Shown: positions 34,870 through 46,969 of the stretch, one piece after another | Layout: each line of letters starts with the position of its first letter | How positions within the stretch are numbered: the first letter of the stretch is position 1 | NCBI GenBank assembly: GCA_033980235.1 | Contig: CM067070.1 | Span: 4,076,978 to 4,140,977, forward strand | From: Diadema setosum | Taxonomy: Eukaryota; Echinodermata; Echinoidea; Diadematoida; Diadematidae | Direction of reading: 5' to 3' | Length of the DNA: 64,000 nucleotides | Program-made: the position numbers and the translations under genes | Notes under the pieces: generated by a model | Told to the model about the DNA's origin: nothing | Seen by the model: only the letters and a program-made list of their open reading frames with translations | The model's database searches: none

Positions 34870-35390
34870 AAATTGATGTCTTCTCATCTTGCCATGATAA
34901 CGAATGATTTTTGGAAATGATAATAAATGTCAAATTTTTACCATACTAAAATGCAAGAAAAGTGACTATAGACCTAAAATTTTCAATTACTCATACAATA
35001 CAATTAAATTCCTATTTATTCTCGCATGTCTTCTCCGTTACCATGGTAACGAATTGTTTTGGAAAACTACACACATTTTCAATTAAATAGTATTCACAAG
35101 TAATAAAAGTGCCTTAATTCAAAGATTACAAATTGCATTGCAATTAAAGTCACAGTCATTCTGTGACGTCTTCTCCGGTTGAAATGGTAACATTTTTTTT
35201 TTTGTTTTTTTTTTTTTTTTTGGGGGGGGGTTACCTTTGGAAAACAACAAATTTATTTCGGTGTGAAATGTGATACAAGTGACAAAATAGCATAGGCTTA
35301 AAGTAACCCGTTTGAATACAATCGAAATATGAGTCTTTCGTGGTCATGGGAATGAAAAAAAAAAGACCGTTGCCATGGTAACATTTTTTA
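34870..35390. repeat. Diverged ~140-200-bp tandem array with X-box palindromes
   Basis: A GTCTTCTC...CCATGGTAAC block recurs near 34878, 35027, 35167 and (only the palindrome part) 35369. GTTACCATGGTAAC (35037-35050) and GTTGCCATGGTAAC (35369-35382) are palindromes matching the RFX X-box consensus. Between the blocks the units share TTTGGAAAAC and AT-rich stretches. Confidence 0.65.
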
Positions 35391-35769
35391 ACTTCCGTCT
35401 TTTTTATAATGAAATAATGTAAAACATTAAAAAGGTATCTGAGAATATCTAGTTAAAGTTCTTGCCATCAGCAGTTTGGTCAATCAAATTCACATTTCCT
35501 CTGGAACATTGTGCTTGCTACCGCAACGTATTTTCAAAAATTGCCGTCGGAGGAATAAGAACATTTGTAATCACAAAGAACATAATAAAGTACATAAAGT
35601 TCCAACTGTATTACGTAACAAATGTTGTTTTCAAGGTAAAAGTCATGCCTGATAAGACAATTCCATGGCAACAGAATGGTGAAAGCGTTTAAGTAAGTAT
35701 GCACACATAATAAATGCCACAGTTGGAAATACGCCAATAGTATTATGTTTTTAGACAAATTTGAACAAC

Positions 35770-36454
35770 TGTGACCATGCCCCACAAAACCAACAAAAAG
35801 TCTCCAGACATAGATTTTTACCCAAGGACAGATATCGAAAGAGCAGATTCTACCCTTTAAAATGATGTATAACTCAATTCAAATGGATTTTCCTAAGCTA
35901 TATGAAAATTGAAAAGACAGCCCACACTCGGGAAAAGTTTGAGCTGTGAAAAGAGGCTCTGAAGTAAAGGGTCAATTCAAGCACTTGATCTTTACTAAGC
36001 CATGCTACCTGTGCCATGAATGGAATAAAAACATGATGTAAACCACTATAGTAACAGCTATGAAGGGGTTATCAGATTAAGCTGAAATTGAGCATGATCT
36101 ATTAACACATTATATTCCTGATACTGATATCAACATTCAGAGTTGTAGCATCATCCTTGTAAAAGTTATTAGAGTTGGAAAGTGAAGAGTGTGCGAAGGA
36201 TTTTCAAGAAATGAAGTGGGGCCTTTAAGAAAAACCTGATCACACTACTCTATCAAAAAAAAAAAAAAAAAAAAAAGGATGTAGAAAAGCATTCAAATTA
36301 TGATCCCAAAGTCAAGAATAATGTTGAAGAAGAATAGCTCTTTCAGGAAAATAGAAAACTCAAAGTTGACTCGGATAACCCATTTCACCTTTTTTGAGTC
36401 CTCACATAAAATCAAGGGTACGACTGTTTGTTTGATTTGTGATGCACGGTCACA
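35770..36454. mobile_element. TGTGACC-family MITE, copy 4
   Basis: TGTGACCATGCCCCACAAAA at the left, inverted TGTGACCGTGCATCACAAAT at the right; 685 bp with an A22 tract near 36257. Non-coding. Confidence 0.8.
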
Positions 36455-37017
36455 ATTTGTCTGTTATATTGAGCTATGCTGCAAGACTGCCAGGCATCCT
36501 TCATGTTCAACTTGAATTCATCGGTGTGCAATGCGCACGCTCAATTTCCAGGGATAGTCTGAACCCTCAGTGGCAGATAGCAATACACTATCACAGGTGC
36601 CGCGGAACATTTTTTTAGTGTGGGGGTGGCGGGGGGGGGGAGTTGGGGGGAAAGAGTTAATGTACTCTCGCGTTGACAAGTTAGACGGGGAGAAACTAGG
36701 ACGGAACCGTTGGAAGGGCATGGGTGTCGTTACTTCTTTTCCGATTTGTTTTTTTTTTCCATTTTTTTTAAAGGTTCCAAAAAACGTAGGTGCATGGATG
36801 GGGGGGGGGGGGGGGGTTCGTGCAGCTTTCCCGCCAATCCGGTTCCGTCTTTTCTCTTTACACTACGATGCACTTGTCTGCAGACTAATTCATACAGAAT
36901 GATACAAGGGGGGCACTGTGATCATTATTGCATGGCAGTTAGACTAACACACTGCTTTACCTAATTCGGATCACGAAGCTGTTCAAGATTTTACATCTAG
37001 CAACAGGTACAAACATC
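36455..37017. other. Region upstream of the signal-peptide exon
   Basis: Contains G-homopolymers (36630-36660, 36800-36817) but no recognised element. If gene 2 is real, its promoter and 5' UTR lie here; I see no clear TATA box close to the start codon. Confidence 0.4.
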
Positions 37018-37099
37018 ATGGGGACTAACCGAGTGTTATGCGTATCTCTCTCTTTGATTCTTTTCGCTGCGACGTCTGTAAATGTCTACGTCACAGCAG
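37018..37099 (+). CDS. Gene 2, first coding exon (signal peptide)
   Basis: ATG at 37018 opens 27 codons plus one base, ending at a strong donor GTGAGT (37100). The peptide starts MGTNRVLC, has a hydrophobic core (VSLSLILFAATS) and a plausible cleavage region around VNVYVTAG, a classical secretory signal. Phase 1 at the donor is the phase used by all the Ig exons of gene 1 and is typical for signal-peptide exons of IgSF and mucin genes. No following exon was identified before 64000, so the next exon is beyond a long, repeat-filled intron, or this exon is orphaned. Kinship with gene 1 is inference. Confidence 0.55.
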
Positions 37100-37532
37100 G
37101 TGAGTGAATACTTTTGGATTTTATTCCCTCAAGTCTTCAAGACTCCATTCACGGATCTTCTCTTCTTTTTTTTTTTTTTTGCATTCGGTTGTAATATTTT
37201 AGATAGAGGTTAGCAAGTGACGGGCATGAGTTACATGGCTGTGACTGAAAACAACATAGTAGATAAATGCAGAATCGGAAGAAGCGAAGCTGGTGAGGCG
37301 TGTAGAATTAAAATTTGTTTTGTTTCGGATTGAGAAAATTTTGGTGGAGAAAATGACAGAATAAGCTCGTTCTGATTTCACAAGAGCTACTCCTATATAG
37401 CCCTACGATGTAGTGTTTTACGATAGAGTGTTTTCCAATCTTTGTAAAAAACATCATACTTAGTCAGGAGCGGGTGCTTCATTCATGCATCCAAATATAT
37501 GGACGACGCTTTCCCTGAGACTTTGGAATGAT

Positions 37533-37568
37533 CTGTTGTTGTTGTTGCTGTTGTTGTTGCTGTTGTGG

Positions 37569-37632
<64 letters not shown>
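37533..37632. repeat. (TTG)n microsatellite
   Basis: About 33 TTG units with two interruptions. Poly-Leu, poly-Cys and poly-Gln frames across it are artefacts. Confidence 0.95.
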
Positions 37633-37634
<2 letters not shown>

Positions 37635-37639
37635 CCTTG

Positions 37640-38034
37640 TCACCTTTTGCCAGTACGGAGCTGGTATCCAGTTCGCATACAGCTGTTGCCCCGTCTGCCC
37701 CTGCATGCGAGGGTTATCAGTAGCCCGTGCCAAGCCCGACACGTTTGCCCTTCAGCAAGGCACTCTGTCCACATTGCTGCTCTCCACCCAGGAGTATAAA
37801 TGGGTTCCCGGTAGGATGAGAAAGCTTATGTTGGTTGATCAGCATGTGCGTGCCTGTAAAATGGCTGCGACTGGCTGGAATTCCCCCAAGGGAGTGGAGA
37901 GTGAGCACTGTTAGTGCTGGCTGGAAATAATGTATCCAGTGACCGGGGTAATAATAGTCTGTAAAGCGCATCGAGATACTCTATAAGTATGAAATGCGCT
38001 ATATAAAAACCAGCTATTATTATTATTACTATAT
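37640..38034 (+). mobile_element. SINE-like element with (TTA)n tail
   Basis: The 3' end (AGCGCATCGAGATACTCTAT, AAATGCGCTATATAAAAACC, then a TTA repeat tail) is the style of tRNA-derived SINEs in sea urchins and other deuterostomes. The 5' end is less certain because the (TTG)n tract abuts it. No intact A/B box pair was confirmed. Confidence 0.6.
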
Positions 38035-38594
38035 TGTTCACTCATTTCAGCAGTTGTCCGACAAGCGTAATGTCAGCAAATTAATTTAAACCTGTTCCAC
38101 TCACCCACTGGTATTCACACACTATAAGACACATAATAATCTATGTATGTACATGGGGTATTGTGTACCCCATTTGGATTCATCTTGTCGTTATCCCAAT
38201 ACTCATAATGTTTTCAGTGGTATTCGTTTTCACAATGCCCATGGATTCTTTAAAAATCATATAAATTTGTTTCAACCAGAGCTAGAATAAGACCAGAGGG
38301 TCATTCCGTGTATGTTCTCTTTATTCATCCCTTAACCCCCCCCCCCACACACACACACACCTATCGAGGGCAGCCACCTCAGCTACTTACCTCCAGATCA
38401 GCTATAATTTCAATCTGCATTCTGATTAGTCCTGAATACCCCTGTGTATAGTACTTTACCCCTCCTTGTTATGTAACGCGACGCGTGAACTGTTTTCACA
38501 TCCGTTTTTTTTTTCTTCTTCTTTTGGAAGCCAATGCCCGGTAAAACTTGACCGAGAAGGTCGTTAGGGTGTATTTATGCTCAATTTGCGAAGG
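38035..38594. other. Intergenic, no gene seen
   Basis: Contains a C9(AC)n tract at 38338-38360 and T-rich stretches. No gene or element boundary recognised. Confidence 0.5.
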
Positions 38595-39262
38595 CAGAAT
38601 CAGCGTTTTGAAACGTTGATTCAAAACGCTGATTCAAAACGCCGTTCACGGGAGCACTGTTTATGCTCACTTTCTTCGCGCCTTGGAAAGAGCGTTTGCG
38701 ATTGCTTCGCTGACCTCAGCAGAGGCAGGTCAAATTGGGGCGCGCGCTTTTTTGGAAGTTCTGGCCCGAGTGTGATCTAAACTGTTCGATGTTCCGTAGC
38801 ATGTCTTTCGATTGCTTTACATGAACTGTAGACAATTATTTGAAATACGAGTATTTATTTCATCGACAAATTGTTGACAAAATCGGAATGTATGATAATA
38901 GTAGTGAGCTCTTCATGCATTAATATGTCTGTCACCATGTACAATATCAGTACCAACAGGGAGCTCGAGGGATCAGCACTTGCAAATTGTGTTGCGCAAC
39001 TGCACAGTAATCCAGAGGTCGGCTGGCCTGACGCGCTCATTTTCAAGTGAACCGGAAAGGTGATGGAGATGACGTCATTTAAACGCGTATGTGATGTGAG
39101 ATGCGTTTATGCTTCCCCGTCAATTGTGATTAGTCAGAAACGCCGATCGTAAACGCACTATTTTGTGCGTTTTGAAACGACGTTTTGAAACGGCGTTTAT
39201 ATCAAAATGAGCAAGGACGCAACCGCGTTTTGAACTAAACGCGTATCAAAACGCTGATTCTG
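38595..39262. mobile_element. TIR element with CAGAATCAGCGTTTTGA ends
   Basis: A perfect 17-bp inverted repeat (38595-38611 and 39246-39262) encloses 634 bp. Related AAAACG/CGTTTT motifs are repeated inside both ends. No coding capacity. True outer limits may extend a little beyond these repeats. Confidence 0.7.
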
Positions 39263-40100
39263 GCCCGAAAAGGGGAAGCAAAAACATGGCCTACTGCCTT
39301 GGTTGCACGCAAGTTCACCCACCCTGTAAAAAGTGAATTATTGTATGTGTGTTTAAACAGCCTTAGCATTTTACATGCTGATTATTTTAACACATGCCTG
39401 TCTATCCCACCTCCGCCCTCTTCACCCTCCTTATCAAAACACTTTGTTTGTTTTGTCTTCTTTTTTTCTCTCTCTTTTTTTTACGTGAGCGCCTATAATT
39501 CCATTGTTCCCCCCCCCCCCCCCCTTGTCAAACAATGCAAGTTACACTGTAGTTTCCATACACATGCAATCAGTGCGTTGAACTCCGGGACGGTTGAATC
39601 GGGAGCGAAGGTGGGATATACAGTACATCTTATTCCGAAAAAAAAAATGAGAAGTCTAGAAATAAATACATTTCGTATAAAAATGTTTTAACGAAGATTA
39701 TACGGTTGGAAAACAGGAAGTATTATATTATTCAGTTGGAAAAATATAAACATGATATAAAGAACACATGCAAGATATTGAAGCAGGCAATGAATGTATC
39801 AAAAAAGAAATCAAATATTACAATATTAAAACATGATAATAAAATTTTTGAAGATCTTAATGACAAAGTTAATTATATATAACTCTTGTTTTTCAACGAT
39901 TGGGGACAATCTGGCAGAAAAAGTACCACAATCAAATACGCATTTTTCTAAATTCTTAGGTCAGTCTAATTCTAGTTATATTTTTTCATTCCTACTACAA
40001 AATATGAAATAATAGATATTGTTACTGCAATGAATAATAAGCGAAGTGCTAGTTATGATGATAATAAGTAATTCTATTTTAAAGGGAATTATATCATCAA

Positions 40101-40370
40101 TTGCTGACCCACTTTCAAATATTTTTAAATAAAATATTAAATGGTGTTTTTCCTGAATTTATGAAAAAAGCTAAGGTTTTTCTTTTATTCAAAAAAGGAG
40201 ATGATTCTGATATAAGTAATTATAGACCCATTTCTTTGCTTCCATCTTTATCTAAAATTTCGGAAAAATTGATATTTACAAGAACAATTGATTTCTTAAT
40301 TTTCATAATGTTTTTACAAATTCTCAATTTGGGTTTCGTCAGAAACACAGCACCATTTATGCCCTTTTAA
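40101..40370 (+). pseudogene. LINE-B reverse transcriptase fragment
   Basis: An open stretch of 89 codons encodes the RT N-terminal palm region: KVFLLFKKGDDSDISNYRPI is the typical LINE RT motif 1-2a segment. It is followed by frameshifts, and the catalytic FADD box is disrupted by the MITE insertion. Confidence 0.8.
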
Positions 40371-40692
40371 AGTTTATTGACTACGCCGCGCACACTATTG
40401 ATAATCATCCTCATCTTATTGGTACTTTTTTTTTTGGACTTCTCCAAGGCCTTCGATACAATAAATCACGAAATGTTTAATTTATAAATTGTCTCACTAT
40501 GGAATACGGGGGAAGGCCTTGGCGTGGTTCAGGAGTTACGTACAAAATCGAAAACAATACGTATCTCTGAACGAGAACGACTCATATCTAGAATTCTTTA
40601 AATGTGGCGTCCCACAGGGTAGCTTATTAGGACCTGTACTTTTTATTATTTATCATTAATGATTTTTTCGGATCATCTGACATACTCCCATT

Positions 40693-41394
40693 TGTGATCG
40701 TGCATCACAAAACGAACAAAAAGTAGCACCCCTTGATTTTATGTGAGGACTCAAAAAAGGTGAAATGGGTCAACTGAGTCAATCTTGTTTTTTTCATATT
40801 TTGTGAAAGAGCTATCATTTTTCTACATTATTCTTTAGTTTGAGATCATAACATGAATGGGAAAGTGTATTTTCAGCAGTTTTTCTACAACCCATCTTTG
40901 GCGGAGAGTAGAATGATCAGCTGTGTCGTCAGGACCCCCTTCATTTTTTTTTAAATCCTCTGCATGCACTTCACTTTCAAGTCTATCAATTTTTAAAGAG
41001 ATAATGCTACTGCTTTGATAGATGGCGCCATGGACAGAATGTGTTAATAGAGCATACTTAATTTCAGCTTAATCTCATAATCCTTTCATTGTTGTTGCTC
41101 CAGTAATTTACATCCTGTGTTTTGTCCCTTTCATCACGCAGCTAGCACGGCTTGGCAAAGATTAAGAGCTTGAATAGACTTTGTACTTCAGAGCCTCTTT
41201 TCTCATTTCAAACTTTTCCAGAATGTGAGCTTTCTATCCAGTATTTAGATAGGTTAGGGGAGTCCATAAGAATTGAGTTATACATCATTTTAAAGCTTAG
41301 AGTCAGCTATTTTAGAATCTGCCCTTAACTAAAAAATCCATGTCTGGTGACGTTTTTTTTTTTTCGGGGGGGGGGGTTGTGATGCAGGGTCACA
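40693..41394. mobile_element. TGTGACC-family MITE, copy 5, inserted in LINE-B
   Basis: Begins TTGTGATCGTGCATCACAAA and ends GTTGTGATGCAGGGTCACA. It interrupts LINE-B between the codons for S-H and L-Y-T-F of the RT, so the LINE is older than this insertion. Confidence 0.85.
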
Positions 41395-41691
41395 TCTATA
41401 CTTTTTTGCTGCTGATTCAAATATTTTCTTTTCTCACCAAAATCCAGATACTCTCATCTGCTCGTACCCATCGTTAACTCCGAATTGAAAAAAAAAGTAA
41501 TTCGGTGGATAAGAGCTAACTTAATCTCTAGAAAAGTGATTAGGCCTGTATGCTTTTCAGCAATTCCATGGAAGCTTTACGCACAAATATCATCTTTGAT
41601 GACACTCTGCTAGAACGTGTATCTCATATAAAATTCCTTGGTACCACTTTCGTGAAGGCCGCACGGGGGAATAGACACTGCAGTCAAAAAA

Positions 41692-42460
41692 GTGAGGGGC
41701 ATGGAGGATAAAGCAGGGCCCAAACCAGAGGGGAATGGGGTGTTCATTAACTTGGACGGTATACTAGACCAGCTGGAGGGTGTCAGCCAGATGGGGGTGA
41801 GAGCTGCCCAGGGTGACATGTCCACAATTATTGCTACCGCTGTCCAAGCAGCGGTTAAAGCTGCAGTACCTGCTATTGTGCAGGCTGTAAAAGATGCCTG
41901 CATGGCGAGTGTGACGGAGATCGTAAACCCATACCTCCTTCGTACGCAATTCAAACAAGACGAGATCCAGCAGGAGATGAGGAGGGAAAACCTGCGGGTG
42001 AACGGCCTCCCTGAGAATGAGGAGGAGACAGGTGAGGCTCTCATCCAAAAAGTATGCAACATAGCCAAAGCATAAAGTTGGCGTCGACATCAAACCCGAT
42101 GACATCTCCATGTGCAATCGGGTTGGAAAACAGAGAACCGACGGCAAACCTCGACAGGCCATCGTCAGGTTTGTGGCTAGGAGGAGAAGGGATGAGCTGT
42201 ATGATGCACGGTTCAAGTTAAAGGGGAGAGACCAGTACAAAGGTCTGTTCATCAACGAGGACCTCACCCCGATGCGGTTAGCTGTGCTTGCCAGGGCCAA
42301 GGATTCACAGAGTGTGATGAAAACGAAAACCAAATCAGGGAACATCATCTGCAAACTGCATAATGGTGAACAAAAGATCTTACGCAACCCTGATGACTTG
42401 TTTGACATTGGAATCGACGATGTTGATTACGGTGATTTCAAACTTCATGTTCTTGCTTAA
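41692..42460 (+). pseudogene. LINE-A ORF1 (RNA-binding protein), one frameshift
   Basis: Two frames, 41692-42075 and 42110-42460, join across a one-base shift near 42068-42078. The N-terminus is Ala/Val-rich and possibly helical; then comes an RRM-like domain (RRENLRVNGLPENEEETGE; later RQAIVRFVARRRRDELYD) and a C-terminal block LFINEDLTPMRLAVLARAK, both typical of L1-type ORF1 proteins. The role would be binding the element RNA. It ends 50 bp before ORF2. Confidence 0.8.
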
Positions 42461-42510
42461 GAAAGCACATTAACATTGTATTATTCTAAGAGTACACATA
42501 ATATGTTAAT

Positions 42511-45485
42511 ATGGCCGATAACCCTCCCATTGACCACGAAAGTAATCTCATTGTTAAATCATACCGTCTAACTCCTAGTAATTTCGATAATGTTTTACAG
42601 GGACATATGGCAAAATCTTTTTCAGTAACACATGTTAACATTCGTTCTTTAAATAAAAATGTCGATGAGCTAAAAAAACTTGTATGAATGTAGTTTAAGT
42701 TCAAATTTTGATATCATTGGTTTAACGGAAGTGTGGAATGTGAGTAACACATCTTTACTGGGAATAAAGGGCTATAATCTTGAGACTGAATGCCGCCACG
42801 GAAATGTTAGGGGAGGAGGTGTAGGGGCTTACATTCACTCATCATTAAAATATAAACGACTTGGTTTCACTGCAATAGCACATGCAGAATCCCTGTGGCT
42901 TGAGCTTTTATGTGATAAAAAGAAGGTCATTGTTGGTGTTGTTTATCGTAAACCCAATACCAACATTACAGAATTTCAAGAATCTTTCTTGAATGTATTG
43001 CATTCTTTAAAATTGGATAGACATAATTGTTTGATTATGGGTGATTTTAACATCGATCTTATTGATATTGGAAAAGATTCAGAAAACTTTCTAACTGTCA
43101 TGCATTGTATTGGATTGTCTCAAGTGATCTCATTTCCAACTAGATTAACCCGAAATTATGCTTCCTTGATTGATCATTTGTATACAAATATGGACATGTT
43201 TAATATACATGCAGGTGTTATCGAGGCTGATGTTTCAGACCATCTTCCAATCTTTACTGTCTTTGAAAGTATGTTTTATTTTAAAAGTATCGTCCCAACT
43301 TTTGGGAAAGTTGTACGATCGTATAAACATTATGATGTCGATTTATATTGTTTAGACTTAGCCAATGCTAGATGGGATTTTGTGTATAAGTGTAAAGATG
43401 TGAATGATGCATATTCTGTATTTTATGGTATATTTCGGGAAATATGTGATAAACATGCTCCATTAAGAAAGAACAATAGTACTAGTCATTCAAAATGTTA
43501 CCCTAAAAATCCATGGGTAACAAAGGCGATTTTAGAATCAATTAAAAAGAAATACAAATTGTATAAAAAGTATAGGTCATCAAATTTTGATCTAAAATAT
43601 GAAAGGGAGTACAAGGTATATCGAAATATTCTAACTACTGTTTTGAAAAATGCCAAACGGGTTTATTATAGTAGTATGTTTAATGATAATAAGCAAGATT
43701 CGGGTAAAACATGGAAAATAGTCAATGAGTTGTTAAATCCTGGTAAAGAACATACTGCAAGTTTAGAAATTGAAGAGTTGGAGGTTAATAAAGTTGATGA
43801 AGTTAAATCTGTTTTTTCTGCAAAAGAAATAGCAGAAGAGCTTAATGACTATTTTGTTACTGTAGGACCAAAGTTGGCCACTAAGATTCCTGAAACACAA
43901 ACTAATCTAAAAGAATTCTTGGGGGAAAAGAATAATAAATCGTTATTTTGGAGGCCAGTTACAGAGAAAGAAGTGTTCGATATTTTATTCGCATTAGACT
44001 CTAAGAAATCACATGGATATGATAATTTACCAGTAAGATTATTAAAGGATGCAGCAAGTTTTCTTTGTAAGCCATTGCTTTACATTTTTAATTTGTCCTT
44101 AGAAACTGGAATTTATCCTCAAGCCTTAAAGATAGCCAAAGTAACACCAATATATAAAAAAGGACCAAAATCGGACCCTGGAAATTACCGACCTATCTCC
44201 GTTCTGACAATAATTGGAAAGGTTTTAGAGAAAATTGTAAATGATAGACTGGTTGATTTTTTTGAGTCCGATGATATTTTTTATAAACACCAATATGGCT
44301 TTCGTAAAAGATACAGTACGAAATTGTCTTTAATTGATCTTGTAAATACACTAATGACATCACTTGATGAAGTAAAAGTAACACTTGGTATCTTTATAGA
44401 TTTTAAAAAGGCTTTTGATACGATAAATCATGATATTCTTCTATGTAAACTGGCTCATTATGGTGTTCGTGGAATTCCACTTCAATGGTTTGCTGATTAT
44501 CTGTCCAACAGATCTCAGCTGCTATCTTATAGAGGAATGGTCTCGACACCGAAGACTATAACTTGTGGTGTCCCGCAAGGGTCAGTTTTGGGGCCAACAC
44601 TCTTTTTGATATTTATAAATGATTTGCCACGCTCTTGCTCCTTCTTTAAATTCGGATTGTTTGCCGACGATTCAAATATTTTTCATACTTATGCTGCTCG
44701 CCAAAAAGAAATAGATGTGAATGAAGTAAATGAAAACCTGCACAAAGTTCAAACATGGTGTAATGCCAATAAGATTACAATCAATTTAAAGAAAACAAAT
44801 TATATGGTAATCAGAAGAAAACGCCAGTTAGTTTCGATGCGGGGTGCAATAAAACCAGCTGACACAGACATTGATGAAGTGAGTGTTGCATCCTTTATCG
44901 GAACTCAGATTGATTGTCATCTCACTTGGAAACCTCACATTCAATTGGTAAATAAATGTGTTCGAAGGAAAGTAGGTGTATTGTATAAATTAAGACAGTA
45001 TGTTCCGCAGCGCATTCTTGTGCTTTTGTATAAATCTTTCATACAACCACACATATTATATGGTATTGAAGTATGGGGCAGTACTTATAAATCTCACTTA
45101 AATTGTATACATATTTCTCAAAAAATGGCTCTGAGAGCTATAACATTTTCGACTTTACGAACACATTCAGAACCATTGTTCCAACGATTCAAACTTCTAG
45201 ATGTTGTTAGGTTACATAAGTTCTCAGTTTTAACATTTATGTACGATCTCTGCAATGGAACTATTCCGCACTCTCTGTATGACTATTGCCAAATTGTGCA
45301 TCATACTTACAGGACAAGAACAAATGAAAAAAAGAATGTTGTACTTACCAAAATTTAGAACCACACAGGGACAATTTTCAATTTCTTACTTAGGACCAAA
45401 ACTTTGGAACACATTGCCACGAGAAATGCGTGAACAAAGCAAAAGATCTACATTTCGTAAATGCCTTGCAGATTTCCTTCTCTAA
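42511..45485 (+). pseudogene. LINE-A ORF2 (endonuclease-reverse transcriptase), two frameshifts
   Basis: The start is ATG 42511 (MADNPPID...). The first 54 codons lead into the endonuclease motif HVNIRSLNKN and then a one-base shift in an A7 run (42672-42678); the long frame to 45358 follows. AP-endonuclease motifs: GLTEVW, VVYRKPN, MGDFNIDL, SLIDHL and SDHLPI. RT motifs: NYRPISVL, FIDFKKAFDTINHD, CGVPQGSVLGP and FADDSNIF (catalytic Asp pair). A second shift in an A7 run near 45328 moves the C-terminus to the frame ending at 45485 (LGPKLWNTLP...FRKCLADFLL). About 990 residues in all. Confidence 0.88.
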
Positions 45486-46969
45486 TAGATATTGTATCAA
45501 ATATAATTAGTTTTCTATGTTAGAAAATATATGATGTACGTTGTATTTAAATATTAACAGCCATTTCAACCAACCATGTAATAATTTTTCGTTTGTGTTT
45601 AGCTTTTAGTATGAAGATCAAGGTGACCAATCTCGACTAGCACGTGTGCTAACTTTTGGTTTCCTTGTTAACAACAACTTTGTAGAATTACGCTACATGT
45701 ATCACATTTAAATCTCAAATGTCTTCATTTAATCATGTTATTGTAAAGGAGTAATAGATAAGTATTTTTTTCATATATGTATGTAAATACAATTGTATAA
45801 TGATTGAAAATGTACATGTTCAAATGTTGTTGCTAATAAAACTTCAAACTTCAAACATTAGTACAATAATTTCACATAATATTGGTATCATAAATAGCTC
45901 AAGTCTCATATTCCATTGTCCTCTTTGTTGACATTGTATTTTTCTCTAATTTTATCTTATCTTAATTATGGACTCCTAGCATGGGGTTCTGCCCATCAAA
46001 ATTTACTAGATAAATTACTGTTTCTGCAAAACAAAACAAAAAAGCACTTCGTATTATTTGTGGCGTCCCGCCACGTTCCCATTCAGAGCCTTTAGTCACT
46101 AAATATAAGATTTTGAAAATTAAAGATTTGTACCTTTTTCAACTTGGTCAGTTTATCTTTGATTACAATGCAGATGCATTTCCCAGTATTTTCAATTCAA
46201 TATTCCCACGGAACCAGTTTTTTTTTTTTTCATAATTATCCCGCTGGGCAATCTAATGAGTTTCATTTACCCCTCCTGAGAACTTTATTAGCTCAGAATG
46301 CATTTATATACATCGGTCCTAGATTTTGGAATTTATTCATTAAGCTGCGAAATAAAAAAAATCCCATCTTTGCATTCTTTTAAGCGAAAGTTGAAATTCT
46401 TTATGTTAAATCCTCTCTGATATTTTTTGTCTTTATCAGTTAGATCTCATCAACCTCAGGTTTATCATCCACCAACCAATCAATCGATCACTGAATTCAT
46501 TATTCCGTAATGAAGTAGCCATCACAATCTTTGCACAGCTGCGTGCAGTACCAGCTCTCTGAAGCACATCCTTAATCACCCCCTGTTCCATTTCCCTTGT
46601 TCAGCGTGTAGGCAATCTCTTTTTTCTCTCCTTCCATTCTTTCCATCTATTCTGTCAAGTCGTGTCATGGTTTTGTGTTTCTCCCGTTTCGTTCCGTTCT
46701 GTCGTAAATTACATGTGTGATAAGTGTTTGTAAATAAGTAATTCATAAGTTTGTTCTTTTTTGCGTGGTTCACAACATACATGCTTGCTTTGTAGTGGAC
46801 CTCTTAATTCTTTTTTTTTCTCAACTGAAGGATAACTTTGTAATTTTTTTGCCAGTTTGCATTCTTTTGTTTATCTGTATCATTTATCTTTTGCAAAGTC
46901 GAATGTTTATGTTTATGATGTTATTCCAATTGAAATTGAATTGAACCTTGGTGACAATTCCATTAGGAT

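Larger units (their letters stand above)
41665..45856 (+). mobile_element. LINE-A, near-complete non-LTR retrotransposon inside LINE-B
   Basis: About 4.2 kb with ORF1 (L1-ORF1p-like RNA-binding protein), ORF2 (AP endonuclease plus RT) and a 3' end made of two ACTTCAA repeats after AATAAA. It replaces a few bases (about 7-9) of LINE-B compared with the sister copy at 21460. Only three single-base frameshifts break the two ORFs, so it is young. The 5' end may be slightly truncated. Best described as CR1-like; the exact clade is not settled. Confidence 0.85.
39640..46945 (+). mobile_element. LINE-B, old CR1/L2-like element split by two insertions
   Basis: Three pieces (39640-40691, 41395-41664, 45857-46945) align in order with LINE-D at 59.4-62 kb. 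Piece 1 covers the linker and RT motifs (NYRPISLLPSLSK; DFSKAFDTINH across a frameshift; CGVPQGS). Piece 2 begins after the FADD region and reaches the IKFLG block; piece 3 carries the C-terminal block (RSHSEP, SNEFHLPLLRTLL). The copy is riddled with frameshifts and lacks the endonuclease, so it is dead. A TGTGACC MITE and LINE-A occupy the gaps. The 3' UTR matches the copy at 21.4-22.6 kb. Confidence 0.85.

Noticed and set aside
37479..37914. Poly-Gln, poly-Leu and poly-Cys ORFs
   Set aside because: All come from the (TTG)n microsatellite and the adjoining SINE-like sequence.
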